From Pseudosulfitobacter pseudonitzschiae (GTDB lineage Bacteria; Pseudomonadota; Alphaproteobacteria; Rhodobacterales; Rhodobacteraceae): a stretch of DNA of 64,000 nucleotides. Shown here in pieces: positions 24,806 to 33,270 of this stretch. The first letter of the stretch is position 1, and the number at the start of each line of letters is the position of its first letter. The DNA lies in the NCBI RefSeq assembly GCF_900129395.1, contig NZ_FQVP01000001.1:124001-188000 (forward strand). The letters are read 5' to 3'. The notes below the pieces were generated by a model, which searched no databases, had not been told where the DNA came from, and worked only from the letters and a program-made list of their open reading frames with translations. A program made the position numbers and the translations under genes.

Positions 24806-26644
24806 ATGCAATATCATCTGAACGGCTACACCAGCGGTGATCCACATGTGGCGCAGGCCATTGCTGCCCACGATCCGGCGCAAATGCCTGCGCAGGTCGA
24901 CGTGCTGATCATCGGCTGTGGCCCTGCGGGGCTGACACTGGCCGCGCAGATGGCGCAGTTTCCCGATATCTCCGTGGCGATTGCCGATCAAAAGGACGGT
25001 CCGTTGCAGGTCGGGCAGGCGGACGGGATTTCCTGCCGCAGCATCGAGATGTTCAACACCTTCGGTTTTGCCGAGGACGTGCTGCGCGAGGGCTATTGGG
25101 TCAATGAGACCGCTTTCTGGAAACCTGACCCTGATCAACCCGCCCATATCACCCGCACGCAAAAGATCGACGATGTCGAACCGGGCCTGTCGGAATTCCC
25201 GCATGTGATTCTCAATCAGGCGCGTGTGCATGATTTCTACCTGCGCTGCATGGCAAACGGCGCGCGGCGCTTGCAGCCGCATTACGGACGGACGCTGAAC
25301 AGCCTGACGGTGGGCGATGGCACGCACCCGGTCACGGCCCGCTTTCAGGGCCCGAACGGCCCCGAGACGGTGCAGGCCCGCTATGTCGTGGGCTGCGACG
25401 GCGCGCGCAGCACCGTGCGCCGCCAGATCGGCCGCAGGCTTGAGGGCGCGGCCGCCAATCAGGCCTGGGGCGTGATGGATGTGCTGGCGCTGACAGACTT
25501 TCCCGACGTGCGGCTGAAATCGGTGATCCAGTCGGCAGAGGCGGGCAGCGTGCTGATCATCCCGCGCGAAGGCGGCTACATGGTGCGGATGTATATCGAG
25601 CTGGACAAGCTGGGCGCGGACGAGCGTGCGGCCGGGCGCAACATCACCATCGAACAGCTGATCGCGGCTGCGGGGCGGATTTTGCATCCCTATACGCTGG
25701 ACGTGAAAGACGTGGCGTGGTGGTCGGTCTATGACATCGGGCAGCGCCTGTGCGACCGGTTCGAGGACGACAGCGGCCACATCTTCATCGCCGGCGACGC
25801 CTGCCACACCCACAGCCCCAAGGCGGGGCAGGGCATGAACGTGTCCATGGGCGATACGTTCAATCTGGGCTGGAAGCTGGCGGCGGTGTTGCGCGGTCAA
25901 AGCGATGCCAGCCTGTTGCGCACCTATTCGGACGAACGCCAGCAGGTGGCGCAGGACCTGATCGACTTTGATCGCGACTTTGCCCGCATCTTTTCGGCCC
26001 CGCCACAGCCGGGCAATGCGGCGCAGGCGTCGATGCTGCAAGAGGCGTTTATCAAGGCCGGGCGGTTCACCGCGGGCATGGGCGTGCAGTATCGCCCTTC
26101 GATGATCTGCAGCGCGGGGACGCATCAGGCGCTGGCTGCGGGGCTGCCCGTCGGGCAACGGTTCCACTCCGCGCCTGTGGTGCGGCTGGGCGACGCGCGA
26201 CCCATGGAGCTGGGCCATGTGATCCAGGCCGACGGACGCTGGCGGCTGTTTGCCTTTGCAGGTGCGAATGACACAGGGGCCGCGGGCGGGGCACTGCACC
26301 GCCTCTGCACGTGGGCACAGGATGCTGTGCAGGCCTGGGGGGACGGAGATGCGGACGCAGTCATAGATCTGCGCGCGGTGATGCCACAGAGGCACCGCGA
26401 TCTGGATCTGATGCAGATGCCATCCATTCTGCGCCCCGCGAAGGGACGTTTCGGCCTGATCGACTATGAAAAGGTGTTCTGCGCCGATCCCGCCCATGAC
26501 ATTTTCGACATGCGGGGAATTGACCGCAGCGCGGGCTGCGTGGTGATCGTGCGCCCCGATCAATACGTCGCCGACGTGCTGCCCATGGGCGACACAGATG
26601 CGCTTGCTGCGTTCTTTGACGGGGTCTTTGTTGCGCGGGCCTGA
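24806..26644 (+). CDS. FAD-dependent aromatic monooxygenase (3-hydroxybenzoate 4-monooxygenase/phenol hydroxylase-like)
   Basis: 612 residues. It contains the FAD GxGxxG motif (IIGCGPAGLTLAA, ~34-47), the DG motif in YVVGCDGARSTVRR, and the GD motif in IAGDACHTHSPKAGQGMNVSMGD. A C-terminal thioredoxin-like domain (ending VVIVRPDQYVADVLPMGDT) follows, as in phenol 2-monooxygenase and MobA. The length and layout fit MobA best, which hydroxylates 3-hydroxybenzoate to protocatechuate. No ring-cleavage genes lie nearby in this window, so the substrate is tentative. Confidence 0.82.
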   Translation: MQYHLNGYTSGDPHVAQAIAAHDPAQMPAQVDVLIIGCGPAGLTLAAQMAQFPDISVAIADQKDGPLQVGQADGISCRSIEMFNTFGFAEDVLREGYWVNETAFWKPDPDQPAHITRTQKIDDVEPGLSEFPHVILNQARVHDFYLRCMANGARRLQPHYGRTLNSLTVGDGTHPVTARFQGPNGPETVQARYVVGCDGARSTVRRQIGRRLEGAAANQAWGVMDVLALTDFPDVRLKSVIQSAEAGSVLIIPREGGYMVRMYIELDKLGADERAAGRNITIEQLIAAAGRILHPYTLDVKDVAWWSVYDIGQRLCDRFEDDSGHIFIAGDACHTHSPKAGQGMNVSMGDTFNLGWKLAAVLRGQSDASLLRTYSDERQQVAQDLIDFDRDFARIFSAPPQPGNAAQASMLQEAFIKAGRFTAGMGVQYRPSMICSAGTHQALAAGLPVGQRFHSAPVVRLGDARPMELGHVIQADGRWRLFAFAGANDTGAAGGALHRLCTWAQDAVQAWGDGDADAVIDLRAVMPQRHRDLDLMQMPSILRPAKGRFGLIDYEKVFCADPAHDIFDMRGIDRSAGCVVIVRPDQYVADVLPMGDTDALAAFFDGVFVARA

Positions 26645-26657
26645 TGGCCCACTGGCG

Positions 26658-26846
26658 TCAGCGTTTGATCGACTCGGCAGCCTTGGCCGCCGCCATCAGC
26701 TCTTCGGCGATCTCGCGGGCCTCGTCGGGTTCGAAATCCATCGGAATCTCGGCGCCGCCACCTTCGACGAACAGACGGACCATGCCCTTGTCTGTCGGGC
26801 CGATTTGAAGATTGGCTTCGATGTCGCGTTCGCTGTTGATGCCCAT
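26658..26846 (-). CDS. Small conserved acidic protein (possibly DUF6324)
   Basis: 62 residues, hydrophilic, beta-rich first half (NLQIGPTDKGMVRLFVEGG) and a C-terminal helix (EAREIAEELMAAAKAAESI). I recall such proteins in Rhodobacteraceae as DUF6324 but could not check. Function unknown. It is convergent with the monooxygenase and divergent from the GNAT gene. Confidence 0.6.
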   Translation of the reverse strand: MGINSERDIEANLQIGPTDKGMVRLFVEGGGAEIPMDFEPDEAREIAEELMAAAKAAESIKR

Positions 26847-26926
26847 GATGGCCTCCGGCTGTGTCAGGCGAGTGTGCTAGCGAAGACAGACTTGATTGGC
26901 AAGCGTGGCAAGGGCACGATGCCAGC

Positions 26927-27412
26927 ATGACAGAGTTTCAAATCCGTGCCTATACGCCAGATGATGCGGCCTGGGTGCACGCAGCCCATGCACAGCACTA
27001 CCGCGCGGTGGACGGCTTTGACGACAGCTTTGGCGTGCTGGTGGAATCGATTCTGCGCGATTTCGACGCGGGCCATGATCCCGTGTGCGAGGCGGGGTGG
27101 ATCGCGGTCGATGTCAGGGGCGCGCCGGTGGCCTGCATCTTTTGCGTGAAGTTGACGGAAGAGACCGCCAAGCTGCGGATGTTTCTTGTCACCCAAGCGG
27201 CGCGTGGCAGCGGATTGGGCTACCGGATGCTGCAAACCTGCATGGGATTCGCGCGCGACCAGGGCTATACGGGCATGACGCTCTGGACCCACGAGAGCCA
27301 TGCGGCGGCCTGTGCGCTGTACCGGCGCAACGGCTGGCAGCTGGTCCACAGCACGCCCGTGCTCTCTTTCGGTCAGGATCTGGTCGAACAGGAATGGCAA
27401 ATTCGCTTTTGA
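26927..27412 (+). CDS. GNAT-family N-acetyltransferase
   Basis: 161 residues. The acetyl-CoA-binding loop is visible as VTQAARGSGLGYRMLQTCMG, followed by the conserved AACALYRRNGWQLV strand-turn. Members with this pattern are often fused to or neighbours of MarR regulators, but none is present here. The substrate is unknown. The chosen start begins the first GNAT strand (MTEFQIRAYTPDDA); an upstream in-frame extension would read into unrelated sequence. Confidence 0.82.
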   Translation: MTEFQIRAYTPDDAAWVHAAHAQHYRAVDGFDDSFGVLVESILRDFDAGHDPVCEAGWIAVDVRGAPVACIFCVKLTEETAKLRMFLVTQAARGSGLGYRMLQTCMGFARDQGYTGMTLWTHESHAAACALYRRNGWQLVHSTPVLSFGQDLVEQEWQIRF

Positions 27413-27457
27413 TCGGCCTTGCCAAAGTGGTACGTCTTGGTTACATCACCGCGCAGT

Positions 27458-27534
27458 GCCGCCTTAGCTCAGTTGGTTAGAGCGCTTGATTGTGGATCAA
27501 GAGGTCCCTGGTTCGAGACCAGGAGGTGGTACCA
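27458..27534 (+). tRNA. tRNA-His (GTG), no G-1 and A73
   Basis: The acceptor stem is GCCGCCT/AGGTGGT with encoded ACCA. The anticodon stem is CTTGA/TCAAG with loop TTGTGGA (anticodon GTG), and the T-arm has CTGGTTCGAGACCAG. The base before G1 is T, so no G-1 is encoded. The discriminator is A73 rather than C73. This unusual form is known from alphaproteobacteria. Confidence 0.93.
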
Positions 27535-27585
27535 TCCTTCCCTACATCGCTGAATGGCCGCTGATCGGGGCTTTGCCAAGTTATC

Positions 27586-27632
27586 TTATTCGGGGCGTTG
27601 CCCCGGACCCCAGGACAGTTCTGGCCAAAAGA
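27586..27632 (+). repeat. Degenerate intergenic hairpin/box repeat
   Basis: GGGGC-GTT-GCCCC is followed by GGACCCCAGG and CTGGCCAAAAGAGA. It resembles the repeats at 21.9 and 48.1 kb (hairpin, C-rich box, GGCCAAAAGA tail). It lies just downstream of tRNA-His and before a convergent gene. Confidence 0.4.
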
Positions 27633-27634
27633 GA

Positions 27635-27937
27635 TCAGTCCAGGGTGATAGTCTGCTTCAGCTCCGTCCCGTCGGGGCTGTAGATCAGCACCTGCGTCGG
27701 CGTCGTGATGGCGATATACTGCGGGGTCTGGGCAAAGGCCGTGGGGGTCGTGCCGTCGGGCAGGGTGATGCGCTCTGGCAGCGGTGGCGTTGACGGGCTA
27801 TTGAGTCGTATTGCCATAAGCACAAAAATCGCGGCCATGCCCGCGATCATCGTGGCAGTGAGAAGCGTCACCAGACGGCGCAGGGTTTTGAGATAAGGCG
27901 GTTCGGGGACATCGGGCGCGTCGTGAGGATTGGACAT
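27635..27937 (-). CDS. Single-pass membrane protein (possibly DUF6476)
   Basis: 100 residues: a short cytoplasmic N-terminus, one transmembrane helix (LVTLLTATMIAGMAAIFVLMAI) and a periplasmic beta-rich tail (ITLPDGTTPTAFAQTPQYIAITTPTQVLIYSPDG). I recall it as a Rhodobacteraceae DUF6476-type protein beside rluD, unverified. Its start codon overlaps the divergent rluD start codon by two bases. Confidence 0.68.
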   Translation of the reverse strand: MSNPHDAPDVPEPPYLKTLRRLVTLLTATMIAGMAAIFVLMAIRLNSPSTPPLPERITLPDGTTPTAFAQTPQYIAITTPTQVLIYSPDGTELKQTITLD

Positions 27938-28958
27938 GTCGGATCAACTCGTTCGGTTTCGGGTGGGCGAAGCGCCGCCTGCACGTCTTGATAAGGCGTT
28001 GGCGCGTGATGTGCCAGAGGATGCATCCCTGTCCCGGACGCGGCTGGGCCGGCTGATCGAGGATGGCGCGGTGCGGGTGAACGGCACGGTCCTGCGCGAC
28101 CCCAAGGCGAAGGTCGCAGAGGGCGCTGATGTGATCATCACGGTGGCCGTGGCCACCGAAAGCCATATCGGGGCCGAAGACATCCCGCTGGTCGTGGTCT
28201 ACGAGGACGACGATCTGGTGGTTGTGAACAAACCTGCGGGCATGGTGGTGCATCCGGCCCCCGGCACGCCGTCGGGCACGCTGGTGAACGCGCTGATGCA
28301 CCATTGTGGTGACAATCTGTCGGGCGTGGGCGGGGTCAAACGCCCCGGCATCGTGCACCGCATCGACAAGGAAACCAGCGGCCTGCTGGTGGTCGCCAAA
28401 TCGGATGCCGCGCATCACGGCCTGGCCGACCAGTTCGCGGCCCACACGGTCGAACGCTATTACCGCGCGCTGGTCTACGGCGTGCCCGATGCCAACGACC
28501 CGCGCCTGCGCGGGATTCGCGGTGCGTCGTTCGAGCCGGGCAATATCCTGAAACTGACCACCCAGCTGGCCCGTCACAAGACCGACCGCCAGCGGCAGGC
28601 GGTGCTGTTCCAGGGCGGGCGGCACGCGGTGACGCGGGCGCGCACGATCCAGCGGTTCGGCACACCCGAAGTGCTGGCGCTGATGGAATGTTGGCTGGAA
28701 ACCGGCCGCACGCACCAGATTCGTGTCCATATGGCCCATGCCGGTCACGGGCTGGTGGGCGATCCGGTCTACGGCGGCAAACGCAAGCTGCCCAAGGGCG
28801 CGCTGAACGACACGGCGCTGGCCGCGCTGAACGGCTTTGACCGGCAGGCGTTGCACGCGGCGGTTCTGGGCTTTGTGCACCCCGTGACCGGCGAAAACAT
28901 GCGCTTCGAGGCCGATATGCCCGCAGATATGTCCGATCTGCTGGACGCGCTGGCCTGA
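27936..28958 (+). CDS. rluD: RluA-family 23S rRNA pseudouridine synthase
   Basis: 340 residues: an N-terminal S4 domain (ARLDKALARDVP, SRTRLGRLIEDGAVRVNG), then the catalytic domain with the active-site Asp in HRIDKETSGLLVVAK and the HQIRVHMAH motif. This is the RluD-type architecture. ATG 27936 has GAGG about 8 nt upstream, located inside the divergent gene. rpoH follows 243 bp downstream. Confidence 0.92.
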   Translation: MSDQLVRFRVGEAPPARLDKALARDVPEDASLSRTRLGRLIEDGAVRVNGTVLRDPKAKVAEGADVIITVAVATESHIGAEDIPLVVVYEDDDLVVVNKPAGMVVHPAPGTPSGTLVNALMHHCGDNLSGVGGVKRPGIVHRIDKETSGLLVVAKSDAAHHGLADQFAAHTVERYYRALVYGVPDANDPRLRGIRGASFEPGNILKLTTQLARHKTDRQRQAVLFQGGRHAVTRARTIQRFGTPEVLALMECWLETGRTHQIRVHMAHAGHGLVGDPVYGGKRKLPKGALNDTALAALNGFDRQALHAAVLGFVHPVTGENMRFEADMPADMSDLLDALA

Positions 28959-29044
28959 GACCGTATCATTCATTTCGACGGAAACCTGCGCCCCGCGCGT
29001 TAAGGTCATGTTCACACCCGCGTGCATATGCGTTTGTAACAGAC

Positions 29045-29058
29045 CGCACACGTGTGCG
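29045..29058 (+). promoter_or_regulatory. 14-bp perfect palindrome upstream of rpoH
   Basis: CGCACACGTGTGCG reads the same on both strands and lies 144 bp upstream of the rpoH start. It is a candidate operator. A possible -10-like TATGCT lies at 29101, but I cannot assign a convincing -35. Confidence 0.5.
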
Positions 29059-29201
29059 TGAATGCACTGTACACACGCTAACATTGCTGTTGGGTTCGTG
29101 TATGCTGGTCGGCGAAAAACGGGGAAGTGGCCTCTTGCGATGGCCCCAGCGACTCCCCATATCGATGTTAAGCCCCTAAACATGGGGTAGAGAGGACAGA
29201 G

Positions 29202-30098
29202 ATGGCAAATTATGCAAATCTGCCGGCCCCGACGCCGGAAGGCGGCCTGAACCGCTATATGCAGGAAATCCGGAAGTTCCCTTTGCTGGAACCCGAAGAG
29301 GAATACATGCTGGCGAAACGCTGGGTCGAAGAGCAGGACACAGAGGCCGCCCACAAGATGGTCACCAGCCACCTGCGTCTGGCCGCCAAGATCGCCATGG
29401 GCTATCGCGGTTACGGCCTGCCCCAGGCCGAGGTGATCTCCGAGGCAAACGTGGGCCTGATGCAGGCGGTCAAACGGTTTGACCCCGAGCGCGGGTTCCG
29501 GCTTGCGACCTATGCGATGTGGTGGATTCGCGCCTCGATCCAGGAATATATCCTGCGGTCCTGGAGCCTTGTGAAACTTGGCACCACCTCGGCGCAGAAG
29601 AAACTGTTCTTCAACCTGCGCAAGGCCAAGGCCCGCATCGGCGCGCTGGAAGAGGGCGACCTGCACCCCGATAACGTCAAGCGCATCGCCACCGATCTGG
29701 GCGTGACCGAGGACGAGGTGATCAGCATGAACCGCCGGATGTCGGGCGGGGATGCGTCGCTGAACGCCACCGTCGGCTCCGAAGGCGAGGGCACGATGCA
29801 ATGGCAGGACTGGCTGGAAGACGAAGACGCCGACCAGGCCGCGGATTACGAGGAACGTGACGAGCTGACCGTGCGCCGTGAAATGCTGGCCGAGGCGCTG
29901 GATGTGCTGAATGACCGCGAAAAGGACATTCTGACCCAACGCCGCCTGTCCGACCAGGCCGTCACGCTGGAAGACCTGTCCAGCCAATACGACGTCAGCC
30001 GCGAACGCATCCGCCAGATCGAAGTGCGCGCCTTTGAAAAGCTGCAAAAACGGATGCGCGAGCTGGCCAAGGAAAAGGGTCTGATGGCCACCGCCTGA
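29202..30098 (+). CDS. rpoH: Heat-shock sigma factor RpoH (sigma-32)
   Basis: 298 residues. Region 2 (AANVGLMQAV-type helix, RLATYAMWWIRASIQEYILRS), the sigma-32-specific RpoH box QKKLFFNLRK, and a region 4 helix-turn-helix (TLEDLSSQYDVSRERIRQIEVRAFEKL) are all present. It directs transcription of chaperone and protease genes. Rhodobacteraceae often carry two RpoH paralogues; only one is in view. The long leader contains a perfect palindrome, and an intrinsic terminator follows. Confidence 0.95.
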   Translation: MANYANLPAPTPEGGLNRYMQEIRKFPLLEPEEEYMLAKRWVEEQDTEAAHKMVTSHLRLAAKIAMGYRGYGLPQAEVISEANVGLMQAVKRFDPERGFRLATYAMWWIRASIQEYILRSWSLVKLGTTSAQKKLFFNLRKAKARIGALEEGDLHPDNVKRIATDLGVTEDEVISMNRRMSGGDASLNATVGSEGEGTMQWQDWLEDEDADQAADYEERDELTVRREMLAEALDVLNDREKDILTQRRLSDQAVTLEDLSSQYDVSRERIRQIEVRAFEKLQKRMRELAKEKGLMATA

Positions 30099-30129
30099 TC
30101 CTGTCCGATGGACCACAATTGCAATGCTC

Positions 30130-30156
30130 TGCCCCGCAAGGGGCGGGGCATTTTTT
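30130..30156 (+). terminator. Intrinsic terminator of rpoH
   Basis: An 8-bp stem TGCCCCGC/GCGGGGCA with a 5-nt loop is followed directly by TTTTTT. It lies 31 bp after the rpoH stop. Confidence 0.9.
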
Positions 30157-30245
30157 ATGTATCCCAAGCGGCGTCAAATGTGCCAAAGCTGGCACAATAG
30201 CAGCGAACGGCAAGGCGTTGCCGTTCAACAACAAATAGGTGATGA

Positions 30246-31166
30246 ATGAGCCGGATCGTCTTTCATGTGCCACGGTCGTGGCTGGGGCCGCTGGGCGGCG
30301 GGTTGATGCCGTTTTACGCGCGTCTGACCGAGGGGCTGACGGCATTGAAAGTGCCCTTTGACGTGGTCGAACTGGACCGCGACACGGTCATGGCCGAGGT
30401 CGAGGCTGACGATGCCTTTCACATCATAAACCACGGGCGCTTCACCCATCCGCGCATCCTGAACGCGGGCGTGGCCTATATCTATCCGTTCTGGAACATG
30501 GACCCGACCGGCATCCGCGCGTTTTCGTCCATCGGCAGCCAGCCGTTCAACCCCGCAGGGATCGAGGCAGAGGAAGCGCGCGCCTTCTTCCGCAAGCTAA
30601 AGGCGCGGCTGGTTGGTGCGCGCACCTCGCGGTACGAGCAACCGCAGGACGAGACAGACCTGCCCGACGGCGGCACGGCGGTGTTCTTCCAGTCCGAAGC
30701 ACATCGCACCGTGGGTGAAACCATGTGGCTGGACCGCTGGGAGATGCTCAAGGGCGTTCTCGCGGCCGACCGTGGCCCTGTCGTGGTCAAACCGCACCCG
30801 CGCGACACCGATCCCAAACTGCGCGCGCGCCTGCGGAAAATGCCGGGGGTGACGGTCAGCGACGGCAACATTCACGACATCATCGCCGCCTGCGACCGCG
30901 TGGTCACCATCAACTCTGCCGTGGGGGTCGAGGCCTATCTGCACCGCAAGCCGGTGATCCTGTGCGGGCAGGCCGATTTCGCCCATATCGCCGACGAAGC
31001 GCATGACAGTGCCGAACTGGTCGCGCATCTGCGGGCCGAACCGGCGCGGCGGGCCTATGACAAATATATCTGGTGGTACTTCGCCCACCAATGCCTCAGC
31101 ACAACCGAACCGGAGCTGGCCACGCGGTTCCTGGACCGCGTGCGCGCGACGGGATTCGTTATTTAA
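30246..31166 (+). CDS. Capsule-type (KpsS/KpsC-like) glycosyltransferase-like protein
   Basis: 306 residues. It resembles the capsule polysaccharide biosynthesis family: an N-terminal domain with FHVPRSWLGPLGGGLMPFY, then a GT-B-like C-terminal half with VVVKPHPRDTD and INSAVGVEAYLHRKPVIL, the usual donor-binding elements. It may transfer Kdo or a related sugar. It is alone, with no capsule locus around it, which is unusual for KpsS/KpsC. Its last 8 bp overlap the convergent dipeptidase gene. Confidence 0.68.
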   Translation: MSRIVFHVPRSWLGPLGGGLMPFYARLTEGLTALKVPFDVVELDRDTVMAEVEADDAFHIINHGRFTHPRILNAGVAYIYPFWNMDPTGIRAFSSIGSQPFNPAGIEAEEARAFFRKLKARLVGARTSRYEQPQDETDLPDGGTAVFFQSEAHRTVGETMWLDRWEMLKGVLAADRGPVVVKPHPRDTDPKLRARLRKMPGVTVSDGNIHDIIAACDRVVTINSAVGVEAYLHRKPVILCGQADFAHIADEAHDSAELVAHLRAEPARRAYDKYIWWYFAHQCLSTTEPELATRFLDRVRATGFVI

Positions 31167-32325
31167 GCCGGGCGCGCAGCACGCGCAGCATGTTCTCGCC
31201 TGCGATCTTGCGAATGTCGGCTTCGGAAATGCCTGCGTCCAGCATGGCACTGGTCAGTGCAGGCAGCTCGGACGTGTCAAAGGCAGTTTCGACCGACCCG
31301 TCAAAATCAGACCCCAGCGACACGTGATCCGCGCCCACCGTGTCGATGCCCGCCTTGATCATCTTGGCAATGCCCGACGGGGTGATGTCGTTACAGGCCA
31401 CTTCGGCCCAGTATCCCATGCCGATCACGCCGCCGGTGGCCGCAATCTCGCGCATCAGGTCGTCGGGAAAGTTGCGTTTGACCGGGCAAAAGCCGTGGAT
31501 GCCGCTGTGGCTGACAATCACCGGCATGTCGGTCATGGCCAGCACATCCCGCGCCACCTGCGGCGACGAATGCGCCAGGTCCAGCACCATGCCGCGCGCC
31601 TCGATCTCGGCCACGACGGCACGGCCAAAGTCGGTCAGGCCAAGGTTGCCCTCGCCGTGCAGCGATCCGCCCAGGGCGTTGTCAAAGAAGTGCTGCAAGC
31701 CGATGATGCGGTGCCCTGCGGCCTCGATCTTGTCCAGATTGGCAATGTCACCCTCCAGCGGATGCGCGCCCTCGATCCCCAGGATGCCGCCCACCGCGGT
31801 GCTGCCTGCCGCACGGGCGGCCAGATGGGCCTCAAGATCCGCAAGGCTCTTGATAATGGTCAGGTGCTCGGGATCTTTGGCGGCGGCCTTGTGCAGCTTT
31901 TCCGCCTGATACAGCGCGCGTTCAAGAATGCTGGTCCAGGTGCGTACGGGCCACAACTGGCCAATGGCCAGCGGCGTGATGTTGTCAAAGGCATCGGCCG
32001 AGTTTTCATCATAGTTCTGACCGGCGGGGGATTTGGTCACCGCCGTGAAAATCTGGATCGCCACGCCGCCCTCGATCAGACGCGGCACGTCCACCTGACC
32101 CCGATCGCCCCGTTCGGTGATGTCGCGGTTCCACAACAGGCTGTCGGCGTGCCAGTCGCCCACGATCATGTCGTCGTGCAGCGCGCGGGCCGCATCAGAC
32201 ACAGGGTAGGGGTCGTGCGGCACCACCGCGTTGCGGGTGCTTTCGACATAGCCCGGCGCAAAGATGAAAAAGCCCGCAACAGCGATCACGAGAAGAGCGG
32301 CGGTGAATTTCAGGGCGGTGCGCAT
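31159..32325 (-). CDS. Membrane-type dipeptidase (peptidase M19)
   Basis: 388 residues. An N-terminal hydrophobic segment (ALLVIAVAGFFIFAPGY) suggests export or anchoring. Zinc-ligand motifs of renal-dipeptidase type are visible: HAD near the N-terminus (WHADSLLW), the EG in GIEGAHPLEG, LDLAHSS, VSHSGIHGF and GSDFDG. It hydrolyses dipeptides and possibly D-amino-acid-containing ones. ATG 32325 has AAAGGA about 8 nt upstream. Confidence 0.88.
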   Translation of the reverse strand: MRTALKFTAALLVIAVAGFFIFAPGYVESTRNAVVPHDPYPVSDAARALHDDMIVGDWHADSLLWNRDITERGDRGQVDVPRLIEGGVAIQIFTAVTKSPAGQNYDENSADAFDNITPLAIGQLWPVRTWTSILERALYQAEKLHKAAAKDPEHLTIIKSLADLEAHLAARAAGSTAVGGILGIEGAHPLEGDIANLDKIEAAGHRIIGLQHFFDNALGGSLHGEGNLGLTDFGRAVVAEIEARGMVLDLAHSSPQVARDVLAMTDMPVIVSHSGIHGFCPVKRNFPDDLMREIAATGGVIGMGYWAEVACNDITPSGIAKMIKAGIDTVGADHVSLGSDFDGSVETAFDTSELPALTSAMLDAGISEADIRKIAGENMLRVLRARLK

Positions 32326-32438
32326 GGTCTGGTCCTTTGTCTTCAGTTGGCGCAGGGTAAGCACACAACCCTAAGTTTCCAAAGGGTGACGTGAGGGCGC
32401 GCGGCACTACATATTCAGCGAAAGACGGAGGAACACAG

Positions 32439-32708
32439 ATGGCCGGTGGATGGGCAAAAGACGGCGCAGTGTCGGAACAGATCGAGGCGTCGATCAACGA
32501 TGAACTGGCGCGGATGAAAGCGCGCAAGGCTCCCGTGGGCGAGAGCTTGAAATATTGCGCCGAGTGCGACGAAGAAATCCCCGAACGCCGCCGCGTGGCG
32601 TTGCCCGGCGTGAAGCTGTGCGTCGACTGCGCCGCCGAACGCGACGGCCGCCCGCAGGACCGTGGCGGGTTCAACCGGCGTGGGTCAAAGGATTCGCAGT
32701 TGAAGTAA
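32439..32708 (+). CDS. DksA/TraR-type C4 zinc-finger protein
   Basis: 89 residues. Cys40-x2-Cys43 and Cys61-x2-Cys64 (spacing 17) form the DksA-type zinc finger. The short N-terminal helix lacks the long DksA coiled coil, which fits the TraR-like small members that bind RNA polymerase. ATG 32439 has GGAGG upstream. The 3' end overlaps the convergent GNAT gene by 38 bp. Confidence 0.82.
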   Translation: MAGGWAKDGAVSEQIEASINDELARMKARKAPVGESLKYCAECDEEIPERRRVALPGVKLCVDCAAERDGRPQDRGGFNRRGSKDSQLK

Positions 32709-33177
32709 CGCGCAGCGGCATCTTCATGATGTGCTGCGGTCCGGCATCGCCGCCCAGCCAATGTTCGCCCGTGTCGACAAAGCCGCCTTTGACATAGGCG
32801 CGCACCGCACCGGGGTTGCGCAGGTTCACGGTCAGCCACAGGCTGCACGCGCTGGGATAATGTTGCGCCAGATAGGCGGGCAACATCTGGCACAAGGAAC
32901 GGCCAATCCCCATCCCCTGACGGCTTGCATCCACCATCACCGTACGCAGACCAAGTGCGGTCGGCGGGGCAAAGCTGTGGATCTGGCTATAGGCGCGGTC
33001 GATTTTGAAAAAGCCGACCAAATCGCCGCCGTGCTGGATCGCATAGGCGTCCATATCGGGCGTCGGACTGTCAAAGGCCTGCTGAATGGTGCCAGAAAAT
33101 GTGACCTGATCGGGGTGCACGGCAATATGCGCCACGCGGGGCAGGTCGTCGGGGGTGAGGGGGAGGAATGTGATCAT
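32671..33177 (-). CDS. GNAT-family N-acetyltransferase
   Basis: 168 residues. The acetyl-CoA loop is MVDASRQGMGIGRSLCQML, and NPGAVRAYVKGGFVDTGE completes the fold. Substrate unknown. ATG 33177 was chosen; a TTG two codons upstream is possible. The 3' end overlaps the convergent zinc-finger gene by 38 bp, an unusually long tail-to-tail overlap. Confidence 0.8.
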   Translation of the reverse strand: MITFLPLTPDDLPRVAHIAVHPDQVTFSGTIQQAFDSPTPDMDAYAIQHGGDLVGFFKIDRAYSQIHSFAPPTALGLRTVMVDASRQGMGIGRSLCQMLPAYLAQHYPSACSLWLTVNLRNPGAVRAYVKGGFVDTGEHWLGGDAGPQHIMKMPLRVTSTANPLTHAG

Positions 33178-33270
33178 GGGCAACTTGTGGTTGGCCTATT
33201 TGGCAAACCGGTCCTTCTGGGGGGAGCAGATGAACCGGCGCGCGACATGGCCCGCGCCGGTCCTTGTGGA

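Noticed and set aside
27798-30167. 789-codon open frame antisense to rluD and rpoH
   Set aside because: The plus-strand genes match known families with full motifs. The antisense frame has no family resemblance and is a product of high-GC third positions.
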